This document shows positions 1-7,465 of a stretch of 14,802 nt of DNA, one piece after another. The position numbers and the translations under genes were made by a program. Position 1 is the stretch's first letter. Each line of letters opens with the position of its first letter. Under the pieces are notes generated by a model. It saw only the letters and a program-made list of their open reading frames with translations, did not search any database and was not told where the DNA came from. Source of the stretch: Firmicutes bacterium UBA4881 (GTDB lineage: Bacteria > Bacillota > DTU065). The stretch is taken from positions 11,149 through 25,950 of the forward strand of contig DHDH01000051.1 of assembly GCA_002399235.1 (NCBI GenBank). The letters run 5' to 3'.

Positions 1-61
1 GATTAGACCTTTTTACTCAAGTAAGAAAGGGGTGAGCGCTATAGTAGCGCTAGTAAAATGA
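1..61 (+). CDS. 3' end of an unidentified gene (partial)
   Basis: A frame open from the window edge (codons from position 2) ends at TGA 59-61. That stop overlaps the ATG of the CPBP protease gene (58-60) in an ATGA arrangement, typical of translationally coupled operon neighbours. The visible C-terminus reads about IRPFYSSKKGVSAIVALVK. Only 19 residues are seen, too few to assign a family. The AGCGCT inverted repeat at 35-51 lies inside this tail. That this is a real gene is an inference from the overlap, and the frame could be open by chance. Confidence 0.5.
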   Translation, partial: IRPFYSSKKGVSAIVALVK

Positions 62-759
62 CCAAAAAACCACTACCATTTTGGCTGTTGGAAGCTCCGA
101 TCATTTTATTCTTATCTTTAGTAATTCTCCCCTTACTGGCTAAAGGTTTAGGTACCTCTTGGGGATTGAGTAATAATAGTGTTATTACCATTTCCTTTAC
201 CTTACAACAGTTATCCCTAATTTTAGGGACCATTTATTTAAAAAATAAATACCCTCTTTACCCCGAAGAGCCTGTAGAACTTAAGCCCAACTGGCGACAA
301 TTTTGGCGCAGCCTTTTCTGGTTACCAGCAATCATTCTTATAAATATACTAGCAGCAGGTTTAGCAACGAAATTACTTACTCCTATACTAGGAGTAGAGA
401 AGATTCAATCTTTATTAGTTAAAGAAACTTCTCGAGCTGATATACTTTTGCTCGACTCTTGGGGTTTGATTATATCTATTTTATTTATCTGCGTGATAGG
501 GCCTTTGAGCGAAGAGTTATTTTTCCGAGGTTTTTTCTTTTCACGCATGAGCGCTTATTATTCACCCCGGGCAGCCTATATAGTAACTTCTTTATTTTTT
601 GCTTTCCCCCATTTTTACCTGGTTAATTTTTTACCGATAGTTTTGCTTAGTTTCGTATTATGCTATATTGCTCGCCATGATGGTCTTTGGGGTGCTATTG
701 GAGCTCATGTTTTTTATAATACAGTTGTACTTTTTAATTTGATTTTTTTAATTGTCTGA
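58..759 (+). CDS. CPBP-family intramembrane glutamic endopeptidase (CAAX protease / Abi family)
   Basis: This is a 233-residue polytopic membrane protein with the three CPBP signatures: EExxxR (Glu152-Glu153 to Arg157, in GPLSEELFFRG), FxxxH (Phe181 to His185) and HxxxN (His217 to Asn221). In this family the glutamates and histidines form the active site inside the membrane. Members cleave prenylated proteins in eukaryotes, and in bacteria they are linked to peptide maturation, bacteriocin self-immunity or still unknown substrates. The ATG at 58 is the only start in this frame after the TAA at 22-24. It overlaps the stop of the preceding gene, and AAAGGGG lies at 26-32. The MATE gene follows after 19 bases, so the two are probably co-transcribed. 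No bacteriocin precursor is visible here, so the substrate is unknown. The family call is firm and the role is not. Confidence 0.9.
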   Translation: MTKKPLPFWLLEAPIILFLSLVILPLLAKGLGTSWGLSNNSVITISFTLQQLSLILGTIYLKNKYPLYPEEPVELKPNWRQFWRSLFWLPAIILINILAAGLATKLLTPILGVEKIQSLLVKETSRADILLLDSWGLIISILFICVIGPLSEELFFRGFFFSRMSAYYSPRAAYIVTSLFFAFPHFYLVNFLPIVLLSFVLCYIARHDGLWGAIGAHVFYNTVVLFNLIFLIV

Positions 760-778
760 GGAATCGAGGTGCCAATTG

Positions 779-2179
779 ATGCCGGATGTTGCTGTGGAGA
801 AAAAAAGTAACAAATTCGATGTTTCTGCTATTGGAAGCAGTAAAGCTGATATCAGGAAAGCGTTATGGATATTAGCACTTCCAGCTGTAGGAGAGATGCT
901 ACTCAATACTACAGTAGGAATGGTTGATACAGCTATGGTAGGAAGACTAGGCAGAGAAGCTGTGGCAGCTGTAGGACTTGCTAACCGTTTGATACTTATT
1001 ATTTTAGGCGTTTTTGTGGCAATTACTACAGGTACAACAGCAATGGTTGCTAGGTATTACGGAGCTGAGGAAGATAAAAAGGCTTCTGATGTATTAAGGC
1101 AATCCATTATAGCTTCTATATGGTTTGCACTTATTTTAGGTATTCCTAGTTATTTTTTAGCTAAACCGTTAATGAAATTAGTTGTTTTTACAGGTGATAG
1201 TTTTGTTTTCGAGGGTGCTGCTACTTATTTCCGGGTTATGGCAGCCAGTTTTATCTTTCTATTTTTTAATCTTACAGCTAGTGGAGCTTTGCGCGGAGCA
1301 GGAGATATGAGTGCTCCCATGCTAGTGGTCGGTCTTACCAATATTGTTAATATAATCGGCAATTATTTTTTAATTTATGGTAAGGGACCGTTTCCTGAGT
1401 GGGGAGTATATGGGGCAGCTATCGCTACCTTGATTAGCCGTGCCGTTGGTTCAATTATTTACGCTTATATGATACTTGCTGGGCGTGGAGGGTTTAAGAT
1501 TAATTGGCGAGATGGCCTTAGACTCTCAAAGAAAATACTAAGTCCTGTCTTTAGAATTGGCTTACCAGCTGCTGTAGAGCAATTGGTAATGCGTGGCGGT
1601 CAGTTTGCTTATTACTTTATTATTATTGGTTTGGGGACAGCATCACAAGCTGCCCATGAAGTTGCGCTCAATGCAGAGTCAATCTCTTATAACCCAGGTT
1701 TTGGTTTTGCCTTAGCTGCAACTACAATGGTGGGCCAATTTTTAGGAGCTAATAAACCAGATTTGGCTACAGCAAGTGGTCACGAAGCTGCTAAGTTAGC
1801 TTTAACGCTTATGAGTATTCTTGGTCTCTTATTTTTCTTATTCCCGGCTCCCTTTGTCCGTCTGTTTGTCCCTACTGATACAGAAGTTATTGGTCTTGCA
1901 AGTATGTGCTTAAGAATTGTTGCTTTTTCCGAACCCTTTTTTGCTCTAGTTATGGTTTATGCAGGAGCCCTTCGTGGTGCAGGCGATACTTTATGGGTAA
2001 TGGTTTATACTATTATCAGTGTTTGGGTTGTAAGAATAGGACTCGCTTATGTTTTCGCTAATGTTCTTGGTTGGGGCCTAGCGGGTGCTTGGTGGGCAAT
2101 GAATATTGATATTGTACTAAGAGCATTTTTGTTATGGCGTCGCTTTGTTTCGGGAGAGTGGCAAAAGATTAGGATATAG
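779..2179 (+). CDS. MATE-family multidrug/toxin efflux transporter
   Basis: A 466-residue inner-membrane transporter of the MATE (MOP superfamily) type. These proteins have twelve membrane helices in two six-helix lobes and export cationic drugs or metabolites in exchange for Na+ or H+. The N-lobe signature is clear (GEMLLNTTVGMVDTAMVGRL), and the related motif GALRGAGDMSAP in the N-lobe is echoed by GALRGAGDTLWV in the C-lobe, as expected for the internal duplication. A TTG at 752 could extend the protein by nine residues, but the ATG at 779 is preceded by GAGGTG (766-771) at a spacing of 7, so it is chosen. It lies 19 bases after the CPBP protease gene and ends before a two-way terminator. 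The family is certain and the substrate cannot be read from the sequence. Confidence 0.93.
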   Translation: MPDVAVEKKSNKFDVSAIGSSKADIRKALWILALPAVGEMLLNTTVGMVDTAMVGRLGREAVAAVGLANRLILIILGVFVAITTGTTAMVARYYGAEEDKKASDVLRQSIIASIWFALILGIPSYFLAKPLMKLVVFTGDSFVFEGAATYFRVMAASFIFLFFNLTASGALRGAGDMSAPMLVVGLTNIVNIIGNYFLIYGKGPFPEWGVYGAAIATLISRAVGSIIYAYMILAGRGGFKINWRDGLRLSKKILSPVFRIGLPAAVEQLVMRGGQFAYYFIIIGLGTASQAAHEVALNAESISYNPGFGFALAATTMVGQFLGANKPDLATASGHEAAKLALTLMSILGLLFFLFPAPFVRLFVPTDTEVIGLASMCLRIVAFSEPFFALVMVYAGALRGAGDTLWVMVYTIISVWVVRIGLAYVFANVLGWGLAGAWWAMNIDIVLRAFLLWRRFVSGEWQKIRI

Positions 2180-2206
2180 TTTAAGTAGTCAACCTATTTA
2201 ACAAGC

Positions 2207-2279
2207 AAAAAAGCCCTTGAATTTTGAATAGCACTCTCTCAAGGAGACAGTGGAGCTATTCATTTCGAAGGGCTTTTTT
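2207..2279. terminator. Bidirectional intrinsic terminator between convergent genes
   Basis: AAAAAAGCCCTT (2207-2218) pairs with AAGGGCTTTTTT (2268-2279). The stem continues with GAA/TTC around one bulged G, then a second perfect arm, GAATAGC (2226-2232) with GCTATTC (2255-2261), and a short TCTC/GAGA tip. The A-run on one side and T-run on the other give a U-tract on either strand. The element can therefore stop the MATE operon and the minus-strand PAP2 operon, whose stop codon (2280-2282) directly abuts it. Confidence 0.9.
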
Positions 2280-2978
2280 CTAATTATTCGTAGATTCTAA
2301 CTCACTAATAGAATTAAGATAATGGTTAGCGTTAAAAATACCTGTAAATGCACCAGCTACCACATCACTAGGCCAATGGCAACCAAGTAGAATACGACTT
2401 AAGCTTGCACTAGTCGACCAAGCATAGAACCACCAGCGGTGCTGGGGGTATTCATCAGCTAGAACAGTTGCCAAGGAAAAACTTTGTGAGGAGTGGCCAG
2501 AGGGAAATGAATTGTTTGAGTTATTAAAGTTTAGGCCGATAAAAGTGGGATTAGAGCCAGGGTTAGTAGCCCAAGGCCTTGATTTGCCAATAGTATATTT
2601 GAGAAAAGTAGTGTTAAGGCCATTATACAAAGTAGCTCCGACCATTTTGCGTGCTAACTCTTTATTATTCCAGCCCAAACAGGTGTAGGTAATACCCAAA
2701 CCAATAGGTTCTGCTGAAGCTGAAAGAAGAGCTGCTGGAATTTGTAGTGCTGGCTGATAAGCTATTTGGTCAAATAAAGGTCGGTCATAAGCTGCAGTAA
2801 AAGCAGTTAACGAGACAGCTAATATTGTTTGTAGGTAATTAACTTTAGCTGGTTTTTTAATAACTGTAGCTAGATCGCTGCTTCCTTCCATTAACCCATA
2901 GTAAAGGTTCTCAGGACCATTTGCTAAAAGAGGCAGAGATAATAAGAGAACGAGTAAGATTACAGTGAGTTTCTTCAT
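2280..2978 (-). CDS. PAP2-family phosphatase with signal peptide or anchor
   Basis: This 232-residue member of the PAP2 / type 2 phosphatidic acid phosphatase family shows the full three-part active site: KX6RP (Lys127, Arg134-Pro135), PSGH (159-162) and SRX5HX3D (Ser194-Arg195, His201, Asp205). The histidines carry out nucleophilic attack and acid-base catalysis on phosphomonoesters such as lipid phosphates or undecaprenyl pyrophosphate. The N-terminus (MKKLTVILLVLLLSLPLLANG) is a signal peptide or anchor, so the active site should face outside. The ATG at 2978 overlaps the TGA of the upstream isomerase gene (ATGA, 2975-2978). A TTG at 2987 is possible, but neither has a strong SD, so translation probably depends on coupling. 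The exact substrate is unknown. Confidence 0.88.
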   Translation of the reverse strand: MKKLTVILLVLLLSLPLLANGPENLYYGLMEGSSDLATVIKKPAKVNYLQTILAVSLTAFTAAYDRPLFDQIAYQPALQIPAALLSASAEPIGLGITYTCLGWNNKELARKMVGATLYNGLNTTFLKYTIGKSRPWATNPGSNPTFIGLNFNNSNNSFPSGHSSQSFSLATVLADEYPQHRWWFYAWSTSASLSRILLGCHWPSDVVAGAFTGIFNANHYLNSISELESTNN

Positions 2979-3820
2979 TTTAAGCAATTGGTACTGAGGG
3001 CATCACGGATAAGGCCTCTCAAATAAGCAATATCTTTTTGGGCTGCGTAAGCAGGATCACCTTCGCCACAATATTCGATACAGATAGGGCCATCATAACC
3101 TTGGTTAATGAGTTCGCAAACGATAGTGTAGTAGTCGATAGAACCATTTTCTAGCAGATAGCTATAGTCATAACCATAACCTAGAGCAGATTTTCTGACA
3201 TTCTTGGCATGGAAAAAGCCAATGTGTCCTTTTACTTTTTGTACAGCACCTAAAGGACCTTCACTACTGGTGGTGGCATAAATATTACCTGGATCCGGAT
3301 TGGCTTTAACCCAATCAGAACCGATTGCTTCAAGCAACTTCAAGCTAGCAGCACCAGTATCATGTGGTGTATTCATATGAATTTCAAAGACAATTTGTAT
3401 CTTCTTAGCTTCAGCGTATTTAGCAACAACTTGATATTTAGCAGCCATTTCTTTGACTTGCTCATCAGATACTAAAGAGGAGCCATTCTCGCCAAATTTA
3501 GTCCAATCAGGACCAACGATATTAGCTATAGTGCCATTAATTATAGGTACACCAAATTTGGCAGCCATATCAATAGCCCATTTCATTTTCTCAATTGAAG
3601 CATCTGCATTATCTTTGTTTAAAAGATCAGTGCCATAATCAATTGCAGTTATAGGTACTTGGTACCTTTTGGCTAAAGCAGAAGCCTTTTCTAAATCTGC
3701 TTCAGTTTGGTAGTGAACTGTGGAAAGTTCAATGCCATCGAAACCATATTCTGCAGCTTTACGAAAAGCTCTCTCAACACTGTAACTACGGAAAGTATAA
3801 GAGTGGAGTACTATTTTCAT
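2975..3820 (-). CDS. Sugar phosphate isomerase/epimerase family TIM-barrel protein
   Basis: A 281-residue protein of the xylose isomerase-like / AP endonuclease 2 TIM-barrel superfamily. Likely divalent-metal ligands stand at the usual strand ends: Glu146 (VFEIH), Asp176 (NPDPGN), His204 (GFFHAKN) and Glu249 (CIEYCGEG). Family members isomerise or epimerise sugars, keto sugars or inositol derivatives in the cytoplasm, and there is no signal peptide. The ATG at 3820 is preferred over a GTG at 3829 because GAGGTGA (3832-3826 on the minus strand) then lies 5 bases before the start. The gene heads a two-gene minus-strand operon with the PAP2 phosphatase, divergent from the patatin gene. The fold is confident and the substrate is not identified. 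Confidence 0.87.
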   Translation of the reverse strand: MKIVLHSYTFRSYSVERAFRKAAEYGFDGIELSTVHYQTEADLEKASALAKRYQVPITAIDYGTDLLNKDNADASIEKMKWAIDMAAKFGVPIINGTIANIVGPDWTKFGENGSSLVSDEQVKEMAAKYQVVAKYAEAKKIQIVFEIHMNTPHDTGAASLKLLEAIGSDWVKANPDPGNIYATTSSEGPLGAVQKVKGHIGFFHAKNVRKSALGYGYDYSYLLENGSIDYYTIVCELINQGYDGPICIEYCGEGDPAYAAQKDIAYLRGLIRDALSTNCLK

Positions 3821-3914
3821 TACATTCACCTCATTATAGTTATCGTGAAGCTTATTCGTTTTAGGTTCGTAATATCCTGCAAAAAAAGAGTATTTGTACT
3901 TAGGAAGAAGAATG

Positions 3915-3941
3915 TTGCATACCTCTAAAATGGAGGTGCAA
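3915..3941 (+). promoter_or_regulatory. Hairpin that would sequester the SD of the patatin-like gene
   Basis: TTGC (3915-3918) pairs with GCAA (3938-3941) and ACCTC (3921-3925) with GAGGT (3933-3937). The stem is nine base pairs with a two-base AT bulge and a 7-base loop. The pairing covers the core of the SD GGAGGTG that stands 7 bases before the ATG at 3946. If formed in the mRNA it would hinder ribosome binding, as in RNA thermometers and other translational switches. The pairing is seen in the sequence and the regulatory role is inferred. Confidence 0.4.
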
Positions 3942-3945
3942 ATTT

Positions 3946-4824
3946 ATGCGTTGGGGTTTATCATTAGGAGGGGGCTCTTTAAGAGGAGCAGCTCATATTG
4001 GTGTCCTAAAGGTTTTAGATAGCGAAGGTTTAAGGCCAGTAGCTATTGCTGGAACCTCAGCGGGTGCAATAGTAGGTGCTTTATATGCAGCTGGATTAAC
4101 AGGACAAGAGATCGAAAATTTGGTTTTAAAACTTAATAAACGTACTGTTTTTGATAAAGCTCTTAAACCTTGTCAATACCCTGCTGTTTTAGGTAAAGTA
4201 CTCTTAGATTTGCTAGGGTTTAATCCTTCCTGGAAGTTGCCACTAGGTTTATTTTTAGGTGCCAATTTATCTAAAGAGATAGCACTTTATACCCAAAATT
4301 ATCGTTTGAGCGATTTGAGTATGAAAACAGCTATTAATGCGGTTGATTTAGATACAGGTGAAGAGATTATCTTTACCAATGCTAAAATGAAGAATGAGGA
4401 TAATACAATTTATGTAGATGGCTTTTTATGGGAAGCTGTGCGAGCGAGCATTAGTCTTCCTGGTATCTTTACCCCTTATAAATGGCAAGATCGAAGGTTA
4501 GTAGATGGCGGTGTCTCAGCACTTAACCCAGCTAAAGTTCTTAGAAGAATGGGTTTGCCTTTTGTCATAGCTATTGACGTTTCTCTCGAGAGTACAGACT
4601 CCCCTGCACCTGATAACTTTGTTGAAGTTTTATTGCGTTCTTTTGATCTATTAGGTTATCGAAAAAATAAAGAAGAACTTAGATTATATGCTGATCTTAC
4701 AGTTGAAGCAGGATATAAGGGAGTAGGTTTAAAAGAATTCAATAAGATAGAGGAATGTATAGCCTTTGGAGAGAAAGCCATGAGAGATGCACTAAAAAAA
4801 ACTGGGATCTCTATTCTTAGATGA
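3946..4824 (+). CDS. Patatin-like phospholipase / serine esterase (RssA-type)
   Basis: A 292-residue cytoplasmic protein of the bacterial patatin-like family. The glycine-rich oxyanion-hole motif GGGSLRG stands at residues 8-14, the nucleophile elbow G-T-S-A-G at 36-40 (catalytic Ser38), and the second half of the Ser-Asp dyad at Asp187 in VDGGVSALNP. Patatins are lipid acyl hydrolases or esterases; short bacterial members like this are mostly uncharacterised. No signal peptide or transmembrane segment is evident. The start is set by GGAGGTG (3932-3938), which lies inside a possible hairpin (3915-3941). The epimerase gene follows after 21 bases. The call is firm at family level and the natural substrate is unknown. 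Confidence 0.9.
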   Translation: MRWGLSLGGGSLRGAAHIGVLKVLDSEGLRPVAIAGTSAGAIVGALYAAGLTGQEIENLVLKLNKRTVFDKALKPCQYPAVLGKVLLDLLGFNPSWKLPLGLFLGANLSKEIALYTQNYRLSDLSMKTAINAVDLDTGEEIIFTNAKMKNEDNTIYVDGFLWEAVRASISLPGIFTPYKWQDRRLVDGGVSALNPAKVLRRMGLPFVIAIDVSLESTDSPAPDNFVEVLLRSFDLLGYRKNKEELRLYADLTVEAGYKGVGLKEFNKIEECIAFGEKAMRDALKKTGISILR

Positions 4825-4845
4825 TAGAAACGGGGTTGGTAGCAA

Positions 4846-5760
4846 ATGCGGATGATAGTTACAGGTGGAGCTGGTTTTATCGGCTCTCATGTTGCTGAGA
4901 CCTTGTTAAATGCAGGTCATGAAGTTTTGATACTGGATAATTTTTCTACTGGCAAAAAAACTAACCTACCAGAAGGTATTTCCTTTTTAGAGGTTGATAT
5001 TTGCCGAGATGACTTAAATAAAATATTCTTAGATTTTAAGCCTGAAGCAGTTTGTCATTTAGCTGCTCAGATCGATGTGAGAAAATCTATCTTAGATCCA
5101 GCTTATGATGCTTATGTAAACATAGTTGGAGCAGCTAAACTTCTAGAGGCATGCAAAGAAGCTAAAGTTAAGAAGGTAATCTATTCATCGTCAGCAGCAG
5201 TTTATGGAGAACCTCAATTTTTACCTGTTTCAGAGGAACATCAAATCAGACCTTTAAGTGCTTATGGAATAAGCAAACACACAGTAGAACATTATCTTGT
5301 TGTTTATAAAGAACTCTATGGTATAGACTATTCTATACTAAGATATGGTAATGTATATGGACCAAGACAAGATCCCTTAGGCGAAGCTGGAGTTGTAGCT
5401 ATTTTTACAGATAAAGTTTTAAAAGACGAAATACCAACGATCTATGGCGATGGAAAGCAGACTAGGGATTTTGTTTTTGTCAAAGATATTGCCAGAGCTA
5501 ATCTGTTAGCAGCAGAAACTAAAGGTAGCCAGCTAGTAAACATTGCCACAGGAGTGGAAACTTCAGTTAATGATGTTTTCAATCTACTGTGCCAAATGGC
5601 TGGGAAGGATCATCTAAAAGCAAATTACCTGCCCGAAAGATCAGGAGAGATCAGGCGTATGGTGATGACTAAGGAAAAAGCCAAAGTAGAAATTGGCTTT
5701 GCTTATAAATATAGCTTTGCTGAAGGAATTAAGGAGACACTAGCTTATTACAAAGACTGA
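4846..5760 (+). CDS. NAD-dependent nucleotide-sugar epimerase (UDP-glucose 4-epimerase type, extended SDR)
   Basis: This 304-residue extended short-chain dehydrogenase/reductase binds NAD through GGAGFIG (GxxGxxG at 7-13). It carries the catalytic triad of GalE-like enzymes: Ser116 in SSSAAVYG, Tyr140 and Lys144 in SAYGISK. Further family marks are the conserved YGNVYGPRQDP segment and TRDFVFVKDIARA near residue 210. Such enzymes interconvert UDP-glucose/UDP-galactose or related UDP-sugars for envelope or exopolysaccharide synthesis. The length is near that of the shorter GalE-like archaeal and Firmicute forms. The ATG at 4846 is chosen; an ATG two codons later is an alternative, and the SD (GGGGTTGG) is weak. 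No dedicated polysaccharide genes flank it, so substrate specificity remains open. Confidence 0.9.
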   Translation: MRMIVTGGAGFIGSHVAETLLNAGHEVLILDNFSTGKKTNLPEGISFLEVDICRDDLNKIFLDFKPEAVCHLAAQIDVRKSILDPAYDAYVNIVGAAKLLEACKEAKVKKVIYSSSAAVYGEPQFLPVSEEHQIRPLSAYGISKHTVEHYLVVYKELYGIDYSILRYGNVYGPRQDPLGEAGVVAIFTDKVLKDEIPTIYGDGKQTRDFVFVKDIARANLLAAETKGSQLVNIATGVETSVNDVFNLLCQMAGKDHLKANYLPERSGEIRRMVMTKEKAKVEIGFAYKYSFAEGIKETLAYYKD

Positions 5761-5819
5761 TCTAGCGGAGCTAGCTGTCGAGATTTTTCTTGTTTAAATT
5801 TGATAAAGGAAGGCTTATC

Positions 5820-6590
5820 ATGGGAGAGATAGAGTTTCTAGGCACCGGGACCTCAACTGGTATACCAATGATTGGCTGTAGGTGCGTAGTCTGTAGATCG
5901 CAAAACCCCCATAATAACCGTCTACGAGCATCTGTTGCTGTTAAAACTAAAGGGAAAACTTTCTTAATCGATACCGGTCCAGAATTGAGGTTACAAGCCC
6001 TAAAGGCTAATCTGGATAAGGTAGATGGAGTTTTAATAACTCACACACATGCTGATCATCTTGCTGGTTTTGATGATTTACGAGCCTACAATTTTATCAC
6101 TGGCGAAGCGGTGAAAGTCGTAGGGAGCCCGGAAACAATTCAGATCATAAAACATAATTATCCCTATATCTTTGGCCAGGCTGTGCAACAAGGAGGCGGC
6201 CTGCCAAAAATAGAAACGACAGCAGTCACCAAACCATTTGTTTTAAGTGGAGTAGAAATTATACCACTACCTGTTTGGCATGGGAAAGTACTTGTCTATG
6301 GTTATCTTTTTGGCAAAATGGCTTATGTTACAGATCTTAGTTACATTCCAGAAACATCTTTAGCTCAATTAGAGAATTTAGATACTTTAGTACTAGGTGT
6401 ACTTCGTCATCGTAAGCACTCTACCCATATTTCCTTGTCCGAAGCCATTTCTCTTATTGAAAAACTTAAACCTAGACAAGCTTATTTTACACATATAAGC
6501 CATGATCTTGAACACGAAAGGATAGCAAATATGCTACCTTCGGGTGTTTTTTTGGCTTATGATGGACTTAAAGTTACTTTTAGCGACTAG
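5820..6590 (+). CDS. Metallo-beta-lactamase-fold hydrolase, PhnP-like phosphodiesterase family
   Basis: A 256-residue MBL-fold protein with the metal-binding HxHxDH motif (His75, His77, Asp79, His80 in THTHADHLAG), a later Asp in VTDLSYI and the C-terminal histidines in YFTHISHD. The N-terminus has LGTGTSTGIP followed by Cys20-x-Cys22-x2-Cys25, the structural zinc site seen in PhnP. PhnP in proteobacteria hydrolyses 5-phosphoribosyl 1,2-cyclic phosphate in phosphonate breakdown, but no phn genes are near. A related phosphodiesterase activity is therefore likelier than that exact role. The ATG at 5820 has AAAGGAAGG (5805-5813) six bases before it; a TTG at 5790 lacks an SD. The mtnP-type gene starts 16 bases downstream, which suggests a shared transcript. 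Confidence 0.87.
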   Translation: MGEIEFLGTGTSTGIPMIGCRCVVCRSQNPHNNRLRASVAVKTKGKTFLIDTGPELRLQALKANLDKVDGVLITHTHADHLAGFDDLRAYNFITGEAVKVVGSPETIQIIKHNYPYIFGQAVQQGGGLPKIETTAVTKPFVLSGVEIIPLPVWHGKVLVYGYLFGKMAYVTDLSYIPETSLAQLENLDTLVLGVLRHRKHSTHISLSEAISLIEKLKPRQAYFTHISHDLEHERIANMLPSGVFLAYDGLKVTFSD

Positions 6591-6606
6591 AAAGGTGGCG
6601 ACTTTT

Positions 6607-7407
6607 ATGGAATGGCATGCTGACATTGGTGTTTTTGGTGGTTCCGGATTCTATTCTTTAATGGATGAGGTAACTGAAGTAACGATAGATACACCTTATG
6701 GTGCTCCATCTGATAAAATAGCCCTAGGGCAGATTAAAGGCAAGAAAGTAGCTTTTTTACCACGTCATGGTAAAGAACATCACTTACCACCACATAAAAT
6801 TAATTACAGGGCTAACCTCTGGGCGATGAAAAAGTTAGGTGTTTCAGAGATTATTGGGCCTTGTGCTGCTGGTAGTTTGGTTCCCGATTTTAAGCCAGGA
6901 GACTTTGTGGTCAGTGACCAGTTTATGAACATGACTAGTGGTCGTTTAGATACCTTTTATGAAGGTCCTAATGTTCATCACTTGACCGCTGCTGATCCTT
7001 ATTGCCCTCGCTTACGGAAACTAGCTTATGAAAAAGGTATTACACAGGGAATTACCATTCATCCTCAGGGCAATATTGTGGTCATTAATGGACCTAGATT
7101 TTCTACTAGGGCCGAAAGTCGCTTCTTTTCCCAAATAGGGGGACAAGTTATCAACATGACTCAGTATCCCGAAGGAATCTTAGCACGTGAATTGGGTATT
7201 TGTTATGTAAATATTGCTTTAATAACTGATTATGATGCTGGCTTAGAAGGTAGAGATGATATTCTACCTGTAGACCATCAATCTGTACTTAAAGTGTTTA
7301 AAGAAAATATTCAAAATGTAAAAAAATTAATGGTGGCGATGATTGAAGATATGGGCGAACTGAAAGACTGTGAATGCCCGAAATCTGGTCCTTTAGCCAG
7401 AATGTAA
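6607..7407 (+). CDS. mtnP: S-methyl-5'-thioadenosine phosphorylase
   Basis: A 266-residue enzyme of the PNP/MTAP (type 2 nucleoside phosphorylase) family. It splits 5'-methylthioadenosine, the by-product of polyamine and other SAM-using pathways, with phosphate into adenine and 5-methylthioribose 1-phosphate. Family marks are GGSGF (11-15), the phosphate-binding PRHG (52-55), HKINYRAN (63-70) and NMTQYPE (183-189). The base-recognition loop reads T-D-Y-D (207-210); as in human MTAP, these Asp residues favour 6-amino purines, whereas 6-oxopurine or methylthioinosine enzymes differ there. The ATG at 6607 is set by AAAGGTGG (6591-6598), spacing 8; the longer open frame from 6544 overlaps the preceding gene. 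No mtnA or other salvage genes are visible. Use of inosine-type substrates cannot be fully excluded. Confidence 0.9.
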   Translation: MEWHADIGVFGGSGFYSLMDEVTEVTIDTPYGAPSDKIALGQIKGKKVAFLPRHGKEHHLPPHKINYRANLWAMKKLGVSEIIGPCAAGSLVPDFKPGDFVVSDQFMNMTSGRLDTFYEGPNVHHLTAADPYCPRLRKLAYEKGITQGITIHPQGNIVVINGPRFSTRAESRFFSQIGGQVINMTQYPEGILARELGICYVNIALITDYDAGLEGRDDILPVDHQSVLKVFKENIQNVKKLMVAMIEDMGELKDCECPKSGPLARM

Positions 7408-7429
7408 TTTACCCATAATTGAAATTCAG

Positions 7430-7465
7430 CTGGCCTTAAGGACTTTCTCTTAAGGTCAGTTTCTT
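7430..7465 (+). terminator. Probable intrinsic terminator after the mtnP operon
   Basis: CTGGCCTTAAG (7430-7440) pairs with CTTAAGGTCAG (7449-7459), ten Watson-Crick pairs and one G-U, around an 8-base loop. It is followed by TTTCTT. It lies 23 bases after the mtnP stop codon. The U-tract is short, so termination may be partial. Confidence 0.7.

Noticed and set aside
35..51. AGCGCT-ATAGT-AGCGCT hairpin between a possible SD and ATG 58, as a translational element
   Set aside because: The repeat lies within the coding tail of the preceding gene, and the ATGA overlap explains initiation by coupling.
3841..3945. Divergent sigma-A promoters between the isomerase and patatin genes
   Set aside because: Several TATAAT-like strings occur on both strands, including one on the minus strand that almost touches the SD, but none has a matching -35 box at a usual distance.
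5762..5795. CTAGC-GGA-GCTAG hairpin after the epimerase stop as a terminator
   Set aside because: The stem is only 5 bp with a 3-base loop and the T-rich run starts about nine bases later. The downstream gene lies close and is probably in the same operon.
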